Below are positions 6,479 through 13,828 of a DNA stretch of 17,841 nucleotides, one piece after another; positions within the stretch are counted from its first letter, which is position 1, and every line of letters begins with the position of its first letter. The notes beneath the pieces were generated by a model. That model searched no databases and had not been told where the DNA came from. It worked only from the letters and a program-made list of their open reading frames with translations. The position numbers and the translations under genes are program-made. This DNA comes from CAYWBI01 sp964456445. GTDB taxonomy: Bacteria > Calditrichota > Calditrichia > Calditrichales > J004. The stretch is taken from assembly GCA_964456445.1 (NCBI GenBank), contig CAYWBI010000071.1, positions 1 through 17,841 of the forward strand. Reading direction: 5' to 3'.

Positions 6479-8356
6479 TTACACCGGTAAGTTTATTGTA
6501 AATGTTGTTCCCACTCCCACTTCGCTTTCAACGTTTATTGTTCCCTCGTGATTATCGATGATTCCCCAACTTACGGCCAAACCCAGACCGGTTCCCTTTT
6601 GACCCTTGGTCGTAAAGAAAGGTTCAAATATTTTTTCCAGATTATTACGCGGAATCCCGCAACCATTATCAGCAATTTTTAATTCAACATAGTTTTTTGA
6701 ACCCAGGTCATCGAGCGCTTTCCATTGTTCCCAATTGCAGTCAGGATTTGTGCACCCTTCAAACATACCGTGTGGTGGGGCTTCAAAGGTATAAATAGTA
6801 CATCCGCAATTGGGACATTTGCTTTTTTCATGGATGAGGGATGTTTCACAGCGGGGACAATACATATCAATGCTTGCACCTTTTTTTGGCGGGAAGGAAT
6901 ATTTATGTCGGTGCTTCCCATAAACCGGATCCAGGTTTATCTTTCCCTTCTCCCCATTTTGGGCTGCTTTCACTTTTACGGTTGGCATGCCGTCGATTTT
7001 ATTTTCATTGTCGATCAAACTGTGACGTTTCCGGCAAACCGCATTTTTAATTTGGCTCAGGCCGAAAGGGGAAAGGTTTATCAATGTTGTGTTGATGTTT
7101 ATTTCCCCGCTCCCACTTTGAACAGCATCCATGGCGTTGACAAGAAGGTTAAGAATTACCTGTTGAAGCTGGTTCGAGTCAACCGTAATCATCGGCAAAT
7201 CCCGATGGAAGTTTTTTATAATCGATATTTGTCTGATCTGCATCTGGTTGGATATAACGGTTAGGGCATTTTCGAGTATATCATTTACATTCACTTCGTT
7301 TTTCTTCGGCACCGATTGTCTGGCAAAATCCAAAAGCCCCTTTACAATTTCCCTGCTTCTTTTAGTCTCACGTACAATAACTTTTAAATCTTCCCGCAGA
7401 TTTTTATCCTTGGCCCGTTTAAGCAAAAAACTGGAGTATGTTAAAACACCGGTAAGCGGATTGTTGATCTCGTGTGCAACCCCCGCCGCCAGCCGGCCAA
7501 GCGAGGCCATTTTATCCGATTGAAACAACTGCAGCCTGGCATCGGCAAGCTTTTTTGTCATTCTGTTGAAGGCCCTGCCCAAAACCCCAAGTTCATCATC
7601 GCCAAGATCGTTGATTATATAATTCAGATTACCTGTACCAACCTGATGCGTTGCTTCAAGCAGTTGAATGATCGGTTGATGGATCCACTTGCGCACAAAG
7701 AAGCCAATTATAAGACTAAGAAGAACCACGGCTGAAATCGCAAAAATGATTACACGGGCCGCCCCTGCCGCCGCCGCTTCATCCAATTGTTTTAACCCCA
7801 TCGTAATATCAAGAACACCCAGTACTTTTTGGCTTTTGGGATGAAAGTGGCAGTCAGCTTCCCAACATGATTTTTGGTTGTATATAGGGTTCATTAAACC
7901 CATTATCCGTGGCAAATTAGGTTTGAGCCGGAATGTACGGGTGAGTCTTGAAATCGGCAGTTTTTCCAATGGTTTATTTGCAGCGTGGCAAGCATAGCAA
8001 CTTTCGGCTTTTTTATCGACCATGGTACCGATCAGAGCAGAATCGGTTGAATAAATTATTTTGCCTTGCTTGTTAAAAATCCGAATAAGACGAATTGACG
8101 GTTCCTCGCCGATTGTTCGTATTATCTTGTAAGTTTGTTCCTGCTTATTTTCCATCATACTCGAGCGGGCACTTTTCTTTATTGTTTCGCTCAATTGCCG
8201 TGCATGCGTCTCGAACTCGCCATAAAGCAGATCACTCTGAGATTGTAAATTGATATACGAATAAACGCTGATAACCAAAATCGTCGCAAGCCCAACGGCG
8301 AGTATAAGTTTTAGACCGATCTTTGAATGTTTATATTTTGTGTTCATGATCATCAT
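6479..8356 (-). CDS. Heme-c-containing sensor histidine kinase with zinc-ribbon insertion
   Basis: The protein has 625 residues. TM1 is at about 14-36. The periplasmic sensor has CYACH (120-124) and CWEADCH (164-170), i.e. CxxCH and Cx4CH heme-c attachment motifs. TM2 is at about 202-222, then HAMP to about 275. The HisKA domain has phospho-acceptor His295 in AHEINNP, and the HATPase domain has N box NLLVNAMDA (403-411), G1 DNGCGIP (563-569) and GTGLGL (588-593). Between N and G1 boxes lies an insertion of about 130 residues with CPRC (500-503), CPNC (514-517) and Cx4C (535-540), which looks like zinc-ribbon knuckles. The kinase probably senses redox state or a heme ligand in the periplasm and phosphorylates the two receiver proteins downstream. 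The ATG overlaps the stop of the cytochrome gene by 4 bp. An alternative start lies at 8347. Confidence 0.9.
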   Translation of the reverse strand: MMIMNTKYKHSKIGLKLILAVGLATILVISVYSYINLQSQSDLLYGEFETHARQLSETIKKSARSSMMENKQEQTYKIIRTIGEEPSIRLIRIFNKQGKIIYSTDSALIGTMVDKKAESCYACHAANKPLEKLPISRLTRTFRLKPNLPRIMGLMNPIYNQKSCWEADCHFHPKSQKVLGVLDITMGLKQLDEAAAAGAARVIIFAISAVVLLSLIIGFFVRKWIHQPIIQLLEATHQVGTGNLNYIINDLGDDELGVLGRAFNRMTKKLADARLQLFQSDKMASLGRLAAGVAHEINNPLTGVLTYSSFLLKRAKDKNLREDLKVIVRETKRSREIVKGLLDFARQSVPKKNEVNVNDILENALTVISNQMQIRQISIIKNFHRDLPMITVDSNQLQQVILNLLVNAMDAVQSGSGEININTTLINLSPFGLSQIKNAVCRKRHSLIDNENKIDGMPTVKVKAAQNGEKGKINLDPVYGKHRHKYSFPPKKGASIDMYCPRCETSLIHEKSKCPNCGCTIYTFEAPPHGMFEGCTNPDCNWEQWKALDDLGSKNYVELKIADNGCGIPRNNLEKIFEPFFTTKGQKGTGLGLAVSWGIIDNHEGTINVESEVGVGTTFTINLPV

Positions 8357-9501
8357 TTTTCTTTTATTGGCTTACCCGGTTTGTCCTTTGGATAGTGCTT
8401 GTTGTCATGACAGTTATTGCAGGAAGGCGGTACGCTGAAGTTTTTTCCTAAATGACAGTCCCCGCACTCATTATCAATATGGTTTTCATCAAGAGCAAGA
8501 CCGGTTACTTTATGGTCAAAATTTTGAGCATCCCAATCGCCATGGCAGGATGAGCATTGTGTGTTTAATTTTTTAAACTGTTTTTTATTTCCATGGCAGA
8601 CCATACATTTCAATTTATTATGATAACGTTTTAACGCCCAACCGGTTTTTTTGCCATGATTAAATAAATCCTGGCCCGTTTTGTTATGACAAATGGAACA
8701 ACTTTCTTTAATTGAATGGCAGGAGTTACATTTCGCATGCGATTTCTTTTCAGAATCTTTCGTATTTAATTTTAATGACGTCTTTTCTCCGTTAAAGGAA
8801 TTGTTCACGTCATGGCACTTAATGCACAATTCATCCTTATGGCAATCCGCACAGGCAAAGCCAAATGTTTTATAATGTTCCCTATGAAAGAAAACAACCC
8901 GTTTCCCCCCGGTGGAATCAGCCTTGAAAATTATTTTTTCAGGAGGAACCAACTTGGGGTGTTTTTTTACTTTGCTTTTATGTTCTTCCCCCCCGGTTAA
9001 ATTGGCTTTGTTTTGATATTGGTGGCAGGAGACACATTCGGTCTTATGGCTCCAGCTTCTATGGCAATTCATACATTGCTGGTGATAAGCTCCGGTCAGG
9101 TCGGGACGGGAAACATCATTCCGTTTTCTTTGAGATGCATGGCAATCGGAACACAGCCGGATTTCACCATTTAGACTATAGTGGTGGCATTGGACGCACC
9201 CTCCACTGATATCCGCCATATCGGCATGTAGTTTATGAGGAAAGGTAACAGGCTGGTAAAGACGCATCAGTTTATCAATAACAATTGTTTCCGGGGCCTT
9301 CTCTGTTATTTTATAAGTTTTTATCAACTCTACCCTTGGACATGGCCACAGACAGGGATCCTGGGACGTTGGAAATTTGCACCTGTGACAGGTGCTGCAA
9401 TTTATTTTTTCGAACCTGTGCATATCGCCTGTTTTGATTTGAGGAAAAAGAAAAGATGGCACGGAGAACACTAATAAAACAGCCCAGATCAATGATTTCA
9501 T
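8353..9501 (-). CDS. Periplasmic 13-heme cytochrome c
   Basis: The 382-residue protein has a signal peptide (about 1-20) and thirteen CxxCH motifs spread over its length, with extra His residues suited to bis-His ligation (for example FPHKLHAD and FFHREH). It opens with an unusual Cys-rich block, CSTCHRCKFPT followed by PCLWPCPR (about 35-56), containing one heme motif and three further Cys. No membrane helix is seen apart from the signal peptide. It sits directly after the HybB-like subunit with a 4-bp ATGA overlap, so it is probably the periplasmic electron acceptor or donor of that quinone module. The cytochromes of Hmc-, Act- or Cbc-type complexes play a comparable role. Exact family membership could not be settled by eye. 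Confidence 0.88.
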   Translation of the reverse strand: MKSLIWAVLLVFSVPSFLFPQIKTGDMHRFEKINCSTCHRCKFPTSQDPCLWPCPRVELIKTYKITEKAPETIVIDKLMRLYQPVTFPHKLHADMADISGGCVQCHHYSLNGEIRLCSDCHASQRKRNDVSRPDLTGAYHQQCMNCHRSWSHKTECVSCHQYQNKANLTGGEEHKSKVKKHPKLVPPEKIIFKADSTGGKRVVFFHREHYKTFGFACADCHKDELCIKCHDVNNSFNGEKTSLKLNTKDSEKKSHAKCNSCHSIKESCSICHNKTGQDLFNHGKKTGWALKRYHNKLKCMVCHGNKKQFKKLNTQCSSCHGDWDAQNFDHKVTGLALDENHIDNECGDCHLGKNFSVPPSCNNCHDNKHYPKDKPGKPIKEK

Positions 9502-10742
9502 CTCTTATCTCCCTGGATTTCATATTTTGACGCCGGGATCATGCTTTTCTGTTGCAAGGCTATCACCGGAAAAATCATTACAGCTGCACGATACAGTAAA
9601 ACAATGATGGCGATAAAACCAATAGTAACGGATATTTCCCCAATCGAGGGAAAATATGCATTGTGTGCATAAGGAGGTGTGTAGGCGACCAGGAAGCTGT
9701 CAATCCGATTTAAAAACACACCGAATATCACAAGCGAAGCTGATGTAAACAATCCCCATTTTGTCTTGATAATTTGCTCGGAAAAAAGCATCCTTAAGGG
9801 GATAAGTATCCCAAATACCATTTCAATCATAAACATGACGCTGGCTGTATTTACCACTGCAAGATAAACATAGGTACCGCGGATGACCATATCCCCTATT
9901 TTAAAAGCGAAATATACAAACAGGATCGGACCGGTTATCCGGGCCAATCCCGTCAGTACATTCATCTCAGGTTTTAAATTAAACGAACGCGAAGCGAGCA
10001 GGGACTCAAAAACCACCATCGGAAATCCAACGGCACAGGCCGATAAAAGAAACAGCAGGGGCAGTATAGGTGTGTGCCACAAAGGATGCATTTTAGACCC
10101 GGCAACAACCATCAGTGTGCCCAGGGAAGATTGATGCAGGGTAGAGAGCACAACGCCGGCTATTACAAAAACAAACATTGTTTTATACAGCCCTCTATCC
10201 AAAAATCTAAGCGTATTATCAACAGGCTTGTCTAAAAAGGTAAAGAAACCTTTGAAGCTGACCCTTCCAATAAACCGTTCGGTTACAATCGGCAAAAATT
10301 CAACATACAAAACGGTTAAATAGGTCATAACACAGATGCCTACTTCAAACAGTGGCGAATCGCCATTCCAATATATCAGCGGATGCCAAATATAATACCA
10401 GCGTCCTAAATCGACGGTTACACCTATGGCCACAAAGGTATATCCAATCATTGCCGTAAGAAGCGCGGGCCGCAGGACAACCTCATATTTTTTTCTATGG
10501 ATCACATGGCCCAGCGCCGCCGTCATAAATCCGCCAGAGGCCAGCGCCACTCCGCAGGCAACATCTATGGCGACCCAAATCCCCCAGGGATGCTGATTGT
10601 CTAAATTTGTAACGGCGCCAAGTCCAAAAAAAATACGATATGCCAAAAACACCATCCCGTTCACCGCGAGTACAAGCAAGATTATAACCCCAGGTGTAAA
10701 GTATTTCTTTTTCATTTGGGTCGGTTTAAATAAGTGTTCCAT
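9498..10742 (-). CDS. HybB/NrfD-like quinone-interacting integral membrane subunit
   Basis: The frame is open upstream to 11042, but that stretch lies inside the ferredoxin gene. The start at 10742 (MEHLFKPTQ) follows the ferredoxin stop by 1 bp and has GGAG upstream within the ferredoxin coding end. The resulting 414-residue protein has about ten hydrophobic helices. Early in the sequence are HPWGIWVAID and CGVALASGGF (51-72), typical of the HybB branch of the NrfD/PsrC family. These subunits exchange electrons between the quinone pool and a periplasmic FeS partner. The neighbours are a HybA-like ferredoxin and a multiheme cytochrome, with no hydrogenase large or small subunit. It therefore probably forms a quinone-cytochrome c oxidoreductase. 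Confidence 0.88.
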   Translation of the reverse strand: MEHLFKPTQMKKKYFTPGVIILLVLAVNGMVFLAYRIFFGLGAVTNLDNQHPWGIWVAIDVACGVALASGGFMTAALGHVIHRKKYEVVLRPALLTAMIGYTFVAIGVTVDLGRWYYIWHPLIYWNGDSPLFEVGICVMTYLTVLYVEFLPIVTERFIGRVSFKGFFTFLDKPVDNTLRFLDRGLYKTMFVFVIAGVVLSTLHQSSLGTLMVVAGSKMHPLWHTPILPLLFLLSACAVGFPMVVFESLLASRSFNLKPEMNVLTGLARITGPILFVYFAFKIGDMVIRGTYVYLAVVNTASVMFMIEMVFGILIPLRMLFSEQIIKTKWGLFTSASLVIFGVFLNRIDSFLVAYTPPYAHNAYFPSIGEISVTIGFIAIIVLLYRAAVMIFPVIALQQKSMIPASKYEIQGDKR

Positions 10743-10743
10743 T

Positions 10744-11643
10744 TTACCACTCCGGTTCATCTTCCCTTTTTTTCGAAATCCACATGATGCCGCCCAAAAG
10801 CGTATAAAGTGCAATGGGTGGAACAAAATATCTGAACAGGCCATGCTGAATTTGCTTTGAAACTCCGGGGGCCGGTTCTTCGCCAAGAACGGGAAAGTCA
10901 AGTTTGCTAAATTCTTCGGGTGCAAGATATAACCAGGAAGTCCCACCAACTTCGTATTCGCCATATATATGATCGACATATTGTTCCGGGTTATTTTTAA
11001 TTCTTGTTTTCGCGATCTGAAGCAACTCTTCCCTTTTACCATAGGTTATTGCTTCAACCGGACAGGCTTCCACGCAGGCCGGAAGTTGGCCCTTGCTTGT
11101 CCTGTCAAAACAGAAGTCACATTTCATAATATTCGGTTCAATCGCTTTGTCAAATTCAAATGCCGGTATTTGGAATGGACAGGCAACCATACAATAACGG
11201 CAACCAATACATTTGTCACCATCCCAGGTTACGGTTCCATCTTTATGTTTTGTAAAAGCATGAACAATGCAGGAAGCAACACAGGCCGGGTCTTCACAGT
11301 GCATACACTGTACTTTTACATCAACGGGTAAATTGCGCATCGTGGTTTCAAATTCGTTGACAACGGTCAGGGCATTTTCATCGGGCCGCCGTGATATTTT
11401 ATATATCGAACGGTTGGTCTGGTAAGACTCAAGTGGTTCGGTCGGGATGTTATGCGCCATTTTACAAGCCCACTCACAACTTCGACAGCCGATGCAAACG
11501 GTAGTATCTACAAGCACACCCATTCTATCTTCCGGATGGGCTTTGATCACTTCGGCAGCCCGGGATTTGCTGCCGATCGCCGATAGCCCAATTCCAAACG
11601 CCGTGATCGTTTTTAAAAAGTCCCTGCGGTCTTGATTTGCCAT
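10744..11643 (-). CDS. HybA-like periplasmic 4x[4Fe-4S] ferredoxin, Tat-exported
   Basis: The start at 11643 (MANQDRRDFLKT) is preceded by CCGGAG at 5-nt spacing and places a twin-arginine motif, RRDFLK, at residues 6-11. An upstream ATG at 11664 would only add seven residues. The 299-residue protein has four Cys clusters for [4Fe-4S] centres: C50/53/56/60, C113/116/121/125, C145/148/151/155 and C175/178/190/194. A C-terminal hydrophobic anchor (about 271-289) matches HybA of hydrogenase-2. It would pass electrons between the HybB-like subunit encoded next and the 13-heme cytochrome. No molybdopterin or NiFe catalytic subunit is nearby. Confidence 0.9.
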   Translation of the reverse strand: MANQDRRDFLKTITAFGIGLSAIGSKSRAAEVIKAHPEDRMGVLVDTTVCIGCRSCEWACKMAHNIPTEPLESYQTNRSIYKISRRPDENALTVVNEFETTMRNLPVDVKVQCMHCEDPACVASCIVHAFTKHKDGTVTWDGDKCIGCRYCMVACPFQIPAFEFDKAIEPNIMKCDFCFDRTSKGQLPACVEACPVEAITYGKREELLQIAKTRIKNNPEQYVDHIYGEYEVGGTSWLYLAPEEFSKLDFPVLGEEPAPGVSKQIQHGLFRYFVPPIALYTLLGGIMWISKKREDEPEW

Positions 11644-11667
11644 AATATCTCCGGTTTCAAACACACA

Positions 11668-11982
11668 TTACTTCTCTTTAAGCTTTCCTTTTAAATAATC
11701 TTTTATCACCCTATCAGTCTCACCTTGTACCCAGGAGTAAAGCCGAATACCATTGTTCAGAATTTTAGCCTTACACAAATCAGATAACCCATCACAAATA
11801 ATTTCGTCGGGGTTCAATCCCACAATCATGTTTATCCTTTCTAATTTATTGGGACAAATTAAAGAAACCGTCTCGTCCGATTTAAGGTGATTGTCTTCAA
11901 CAATAATCACCCGCACTTTTGCAGATAAATCCAACCGGGGTGAAACCCGATCCCCAAAAACCGGAATTACAATTTTTTTCAT
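11668..11982 (-). CDS. NifX/NifB-type dinitrogenase iron-molybdenum cofactor domain protein
   Basis: Starting at 11982 (MKKIVIPVFGDRVSPRLD) gives a 104-residue single-domain protein of the NifX/NafY-like family (PF02579). Members bind metal-sulfur cofactors or metal ions. The open frame extends to an ATG at 12021, but that ATG lies inside the -24 element of the predicted sigma-54 promoter, so it cannot be on the transcript. The internal start would leave a leader of about 17 nt. It is the first gene of the respiratory operon, 24 bp before the ferredoxin gene. No nitrogenase genes are present. A role in FeS maturation or regulation of the neighbouring ferredoxin is speculative. Confidence 0.82.
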   Translation of the reverse strand: MKKIVIPVFGDRVSPRLDLSAKVRVIIVEDNHLKSDETVSLICPNKLERINMIVGLNPDEIICDGLSDLCKAKILNNGIRLYSWVQGETDRVIKDYLKGKLKEK

Positions 11983-12009
11983 TGTGCACTCAGTTTTTAC
12001 AGGGAATAA

Positions 12010-12026
12010 ATCAATTACCATGCCAA
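12010..12026 (-). promoter_or_regulatory. Candidate sigma-54 (-24/-12) promoter of the respiratory operon
   Basis: On the minus strand TTGGCATGGTAATTGAT matches TGGCAC-N5-TTGCA with exact spacing between the GG and TTG elements. It has mismatches at the final C of the -24 box and the C of the -12 box. Transcription would start near 12000, giving a short leader to the ATG at 11982. It faces away from a sigma-54 activator gene and has palindromic repeats 75-115 bp upstream, which raises confidence despite the imperfect -12 box. Confidence 0.6.
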
Positions 12027-12097
12027 TAAAAAACCAGAATCAATTATCCTGTTTAATGGCTTTTGTGATGGTTTTCGAAAAATATACGCGGGAATCG

Positions 12098-12138
12098 TGC
12101 AACATTGCAACGCTTTTGCATGCAACTGTTGCGCAACA
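12098..12138. promoter_or_regulatory. Putative upstream activator sites for the sigma-54 activator
   Basis: Two perfect palindromes are adjacent: TGTTGCGCAACA (12127-12138) and TTGCATGCAA (12116-12125). TGCAAC or CGCAAC recurs on the plus strand at 12098, 12106, 12121 and 12132. The cluster fills the gap between the activator's stop codon and the operon promoter, at the usual distance for enhancer-binding proteins. The most likely ligand is the Fis-type HTH of the gene next door. Confidence 0.6.
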
Positions 12139-13482
12139 TTAGATGAGGTTATATTTTTTTAATTTTCGCCAAAGCGTAGTGCGATGAAGGCCTAGTTGGC
12201 GGGCCGTTTCGATTTTATTCCAATTATATTTTTCAAGAGCTGTCAAAATAAGAATTTTTTCAGAATTCCCCGGATAGGAACTTTGTGGCTTCTGAAAATG
12301 GGATAGATTGTCTGTTGCCCGTAAGAGTTCAGCTGGCAGATGCTTTAAATCGATTGTTTCACCAGGGCACATTACAAATGCATGTTCAACGATGTTCTCC
12401 AGCTCCCTTATATTTCCGGGGAAATCATATTTCATCAGCAATTCCGTTACATCGTATGTTACACCCGTAATTATTTTGCCTGTTTTTGCATTGAATTTTT
12501 CGATAAAATCCTTTATAAGCAACGGAATATCATCCCTTCTTTCCCTTAAGGCTGGCAGCTCAATCTTGACGATGTTTAACCTGAAAAATAAATCGTCACG
12601 GAATTTTCCTTGATTTACCAGCTGCAGCAAATCTGCTTTTGACGCCGAAAGGATTCTTACGTCGGCCCTGACAGGCGCAACCGAGCCAAGAGGCTCAAAT
12701 TCTTTTTCCTGCAAAACCCGTAGCAGCTTTACCTGGGTGGCAGGCGAAAGACTTTCAACTTCATCCAAAAACAACGTCCCGCCTTTGGCAAGGGCAAAGC
12801 GTCCGGGTTTGTCTTTTTTTGCATCCGTAAAGGCCCCTTTACTATAGCCGAATAATTCCGACTCGAGTAAAGTATCGGGCAGCGCACCGCAGTTGATGGC
12901 AACGAAAGGCTTATCTTTACGTGGACTCAAGTTATGGATCGCCCGTGCAAACAGCTCTTTTCCCGACCCGCTGGGCCCATTTATTAAAACCGTGCATTCG
13001 CTTTCGGCAATATTTGGCAGGATACTAAAAATGGATAGAATTTTATGATTTTTTGAGACTATATCCTCAAAGCTGTAGTTTCTCTTTATTTCCTTCCTCA
13101 AATGTATAATAGTTGAAAGGTCTTTAAATGTCTCAACGCCTCCAATCAGTTCACCTTTTGCATTTTTTAATTGTGAGGCACATATACTCACCGGAATTTG
13201 CTTGCCATCCGAACGGAGAAAATTAGCTTCAAATTCGCAGGGATTGTTGCTTCTGTACGATTGTTTTATGGGACAGGTGGATTCACATAAATTGGAGCGC
13301 AAAACTTCAAAACAATACCTGCCGACAGTATCATGATGGTTTACCCCTGTAATCTTCTGCGCCGCCTTGTTAAATGAAGTGATCTTGAAATGGGTGTCAA
13401 CTGTAAATACGCCTTCGGCGATACTGTTTAATATTTCAGTTGCATATCGAGTGGCTATGTCCGTTGATGACTTTTTATTCAT
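12139..13482 (-). CDS. Sigma-54-dependent transcriptional activator (PAS, AAA+, Fis-type HTH)
   Basis: I start at 13482 (MNKKSSTDIATRY), which has AAGG 8 nt upstream, not at the in-frame ATG 13515. The 447-residue protein has a PAS domain (about 12-125) with a Cys cluster (Cys57, 66, 70, 82, 101, including CESTCP). The sigma-54 interaction AAA+ domain (about 140-365) has Walker A GPSGSGKE (169-176), Walker B GGTLFLDE (234-241) and PGNIRELEN (355-363). A C-terminal Fis-type HTH lies at about 418-443. The sigma-54 contact loop reads GAFTDA (216-221), not the usual GAFTGA. There is no receiver domain, so it answers directly to a signal sensed by PAS. The operon promoter and palindromic sites lie just downstream, so it most likely controls the respiratory operon. 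Confidence 0.92.
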   Translation of the reverse strand: MNKKSSTDIATRYATEILNSIAEGVFTVDTHFKITSFNKAAQKITGVNHHDTVGRYCFEVLRSNLCESTCPIKQSYRSNNPCEFEANFLRSDGKQIPVSICASQLKNAKGELIGGVETFKDLSTIIHLRKEIKRNYSFEDIVSKNHKILSIFSILPNIAESECTVLINGPSGSGKELFARAIHNLSPRKDKPFVAINCGALPDTLLESELFGYSKGAFTDAKKDKPGRFALAKGGTLFLDEVESLSPATQVKLLRVLQEKEFEPLGSVAPVRADVRILSASKADLLQLVNQGKFRDDLFFRLNIVKIELPALRERRDDIPLLIKDFIEKFNAKTGKIITGVTYDVTELLMKYDFPGNIRELENIVEHAFVMCPGETIDLKHLPAELLRATDNLSHFQKPQSSYPGNSEKILILTALEKYNWNKIETARQLGLHRTTLWRKLKKYNLI

Positions 13483-13503
13483 GGCGTTAACCTTAAAGTC
13501 TCG

Positions 13504-13509
13504 ATTATA
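13504..13509 (-). promoter_or_regulatory. Candidate -10 box for the sigma-54 activator gene
   Basis: On the minus strand a perfect TATAAT lies 21 bp before the ATG at 13482, giving a leader of about 15 nt that contains the AAGG ribosome site. No good -35 hexamer is seen at 16-18 bp. The call rests on the -10 box and its position alone. Confidence 0.35.
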
Positions 13510-13724
13510 TACCAAAAAAAAATTGCTAAACCTGATCTAACAGTAGTTTCGTCTCATTATTTAACCCGGCCCTGTCTGCATTAGTCTGCGGCGCATTCGG
13601 TCATAAATGAACTTACATATATTTCAAGGCCATTTCAAAAATGTTTGTTCTAATCAAAATATTCAAATTTAAGGGAATTTATGATTCGTTTATTCAGAAA
13701 GGAAACCCGGGATAATAAATATAT

Positions 13725-13752
13725 TCATTGAGGATCATTTTGCGCTCAATGA
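13725..13752. repeat. Inverted repeat in the divergent intergenic region
   Basis: TCATTGAG (13725-13732) and CTCAATGA (13745-13752) form an 8-bp perfect inverted repeat with a 12-nt spacer. It lies between the divergent activator gene and the riboflavin operon. It could be an operator or a small hairpin. Apart from this, 13516-13828 shows nothing I can name: no gene, RNA or terminator. Confidence 0.4.
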
Positions 13753-13828
13753 TTTCTGTGGCCTTGGATATTGGAATTACAATCCACCCAAGACGGAACA
13801 AAAGTCAAATGGATAAATTCACTCCCGA

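Noticed and set aside
6725..7264. Plus-strand open frame of 179 codons inside the histidine kinase gene
   Set aside because: Antisense to the ATPase domain and zinc-ribbon insert; no ribosome site or recognisable domain.
10743..11042. 100-residue N-terminal extension of the HybB-like protein
   Set aside because: It lies entirely inside the ferredoxin gene in another frame and has no conserved sequence. The start at 10742 has a ribosome site and 1-bp spacing.
11983..12021. ATG 12021 as start of the NifX-like protein
   Set aside because: It falls within the predicted sigma-54 promoter; the family N terminus begins at 11982.
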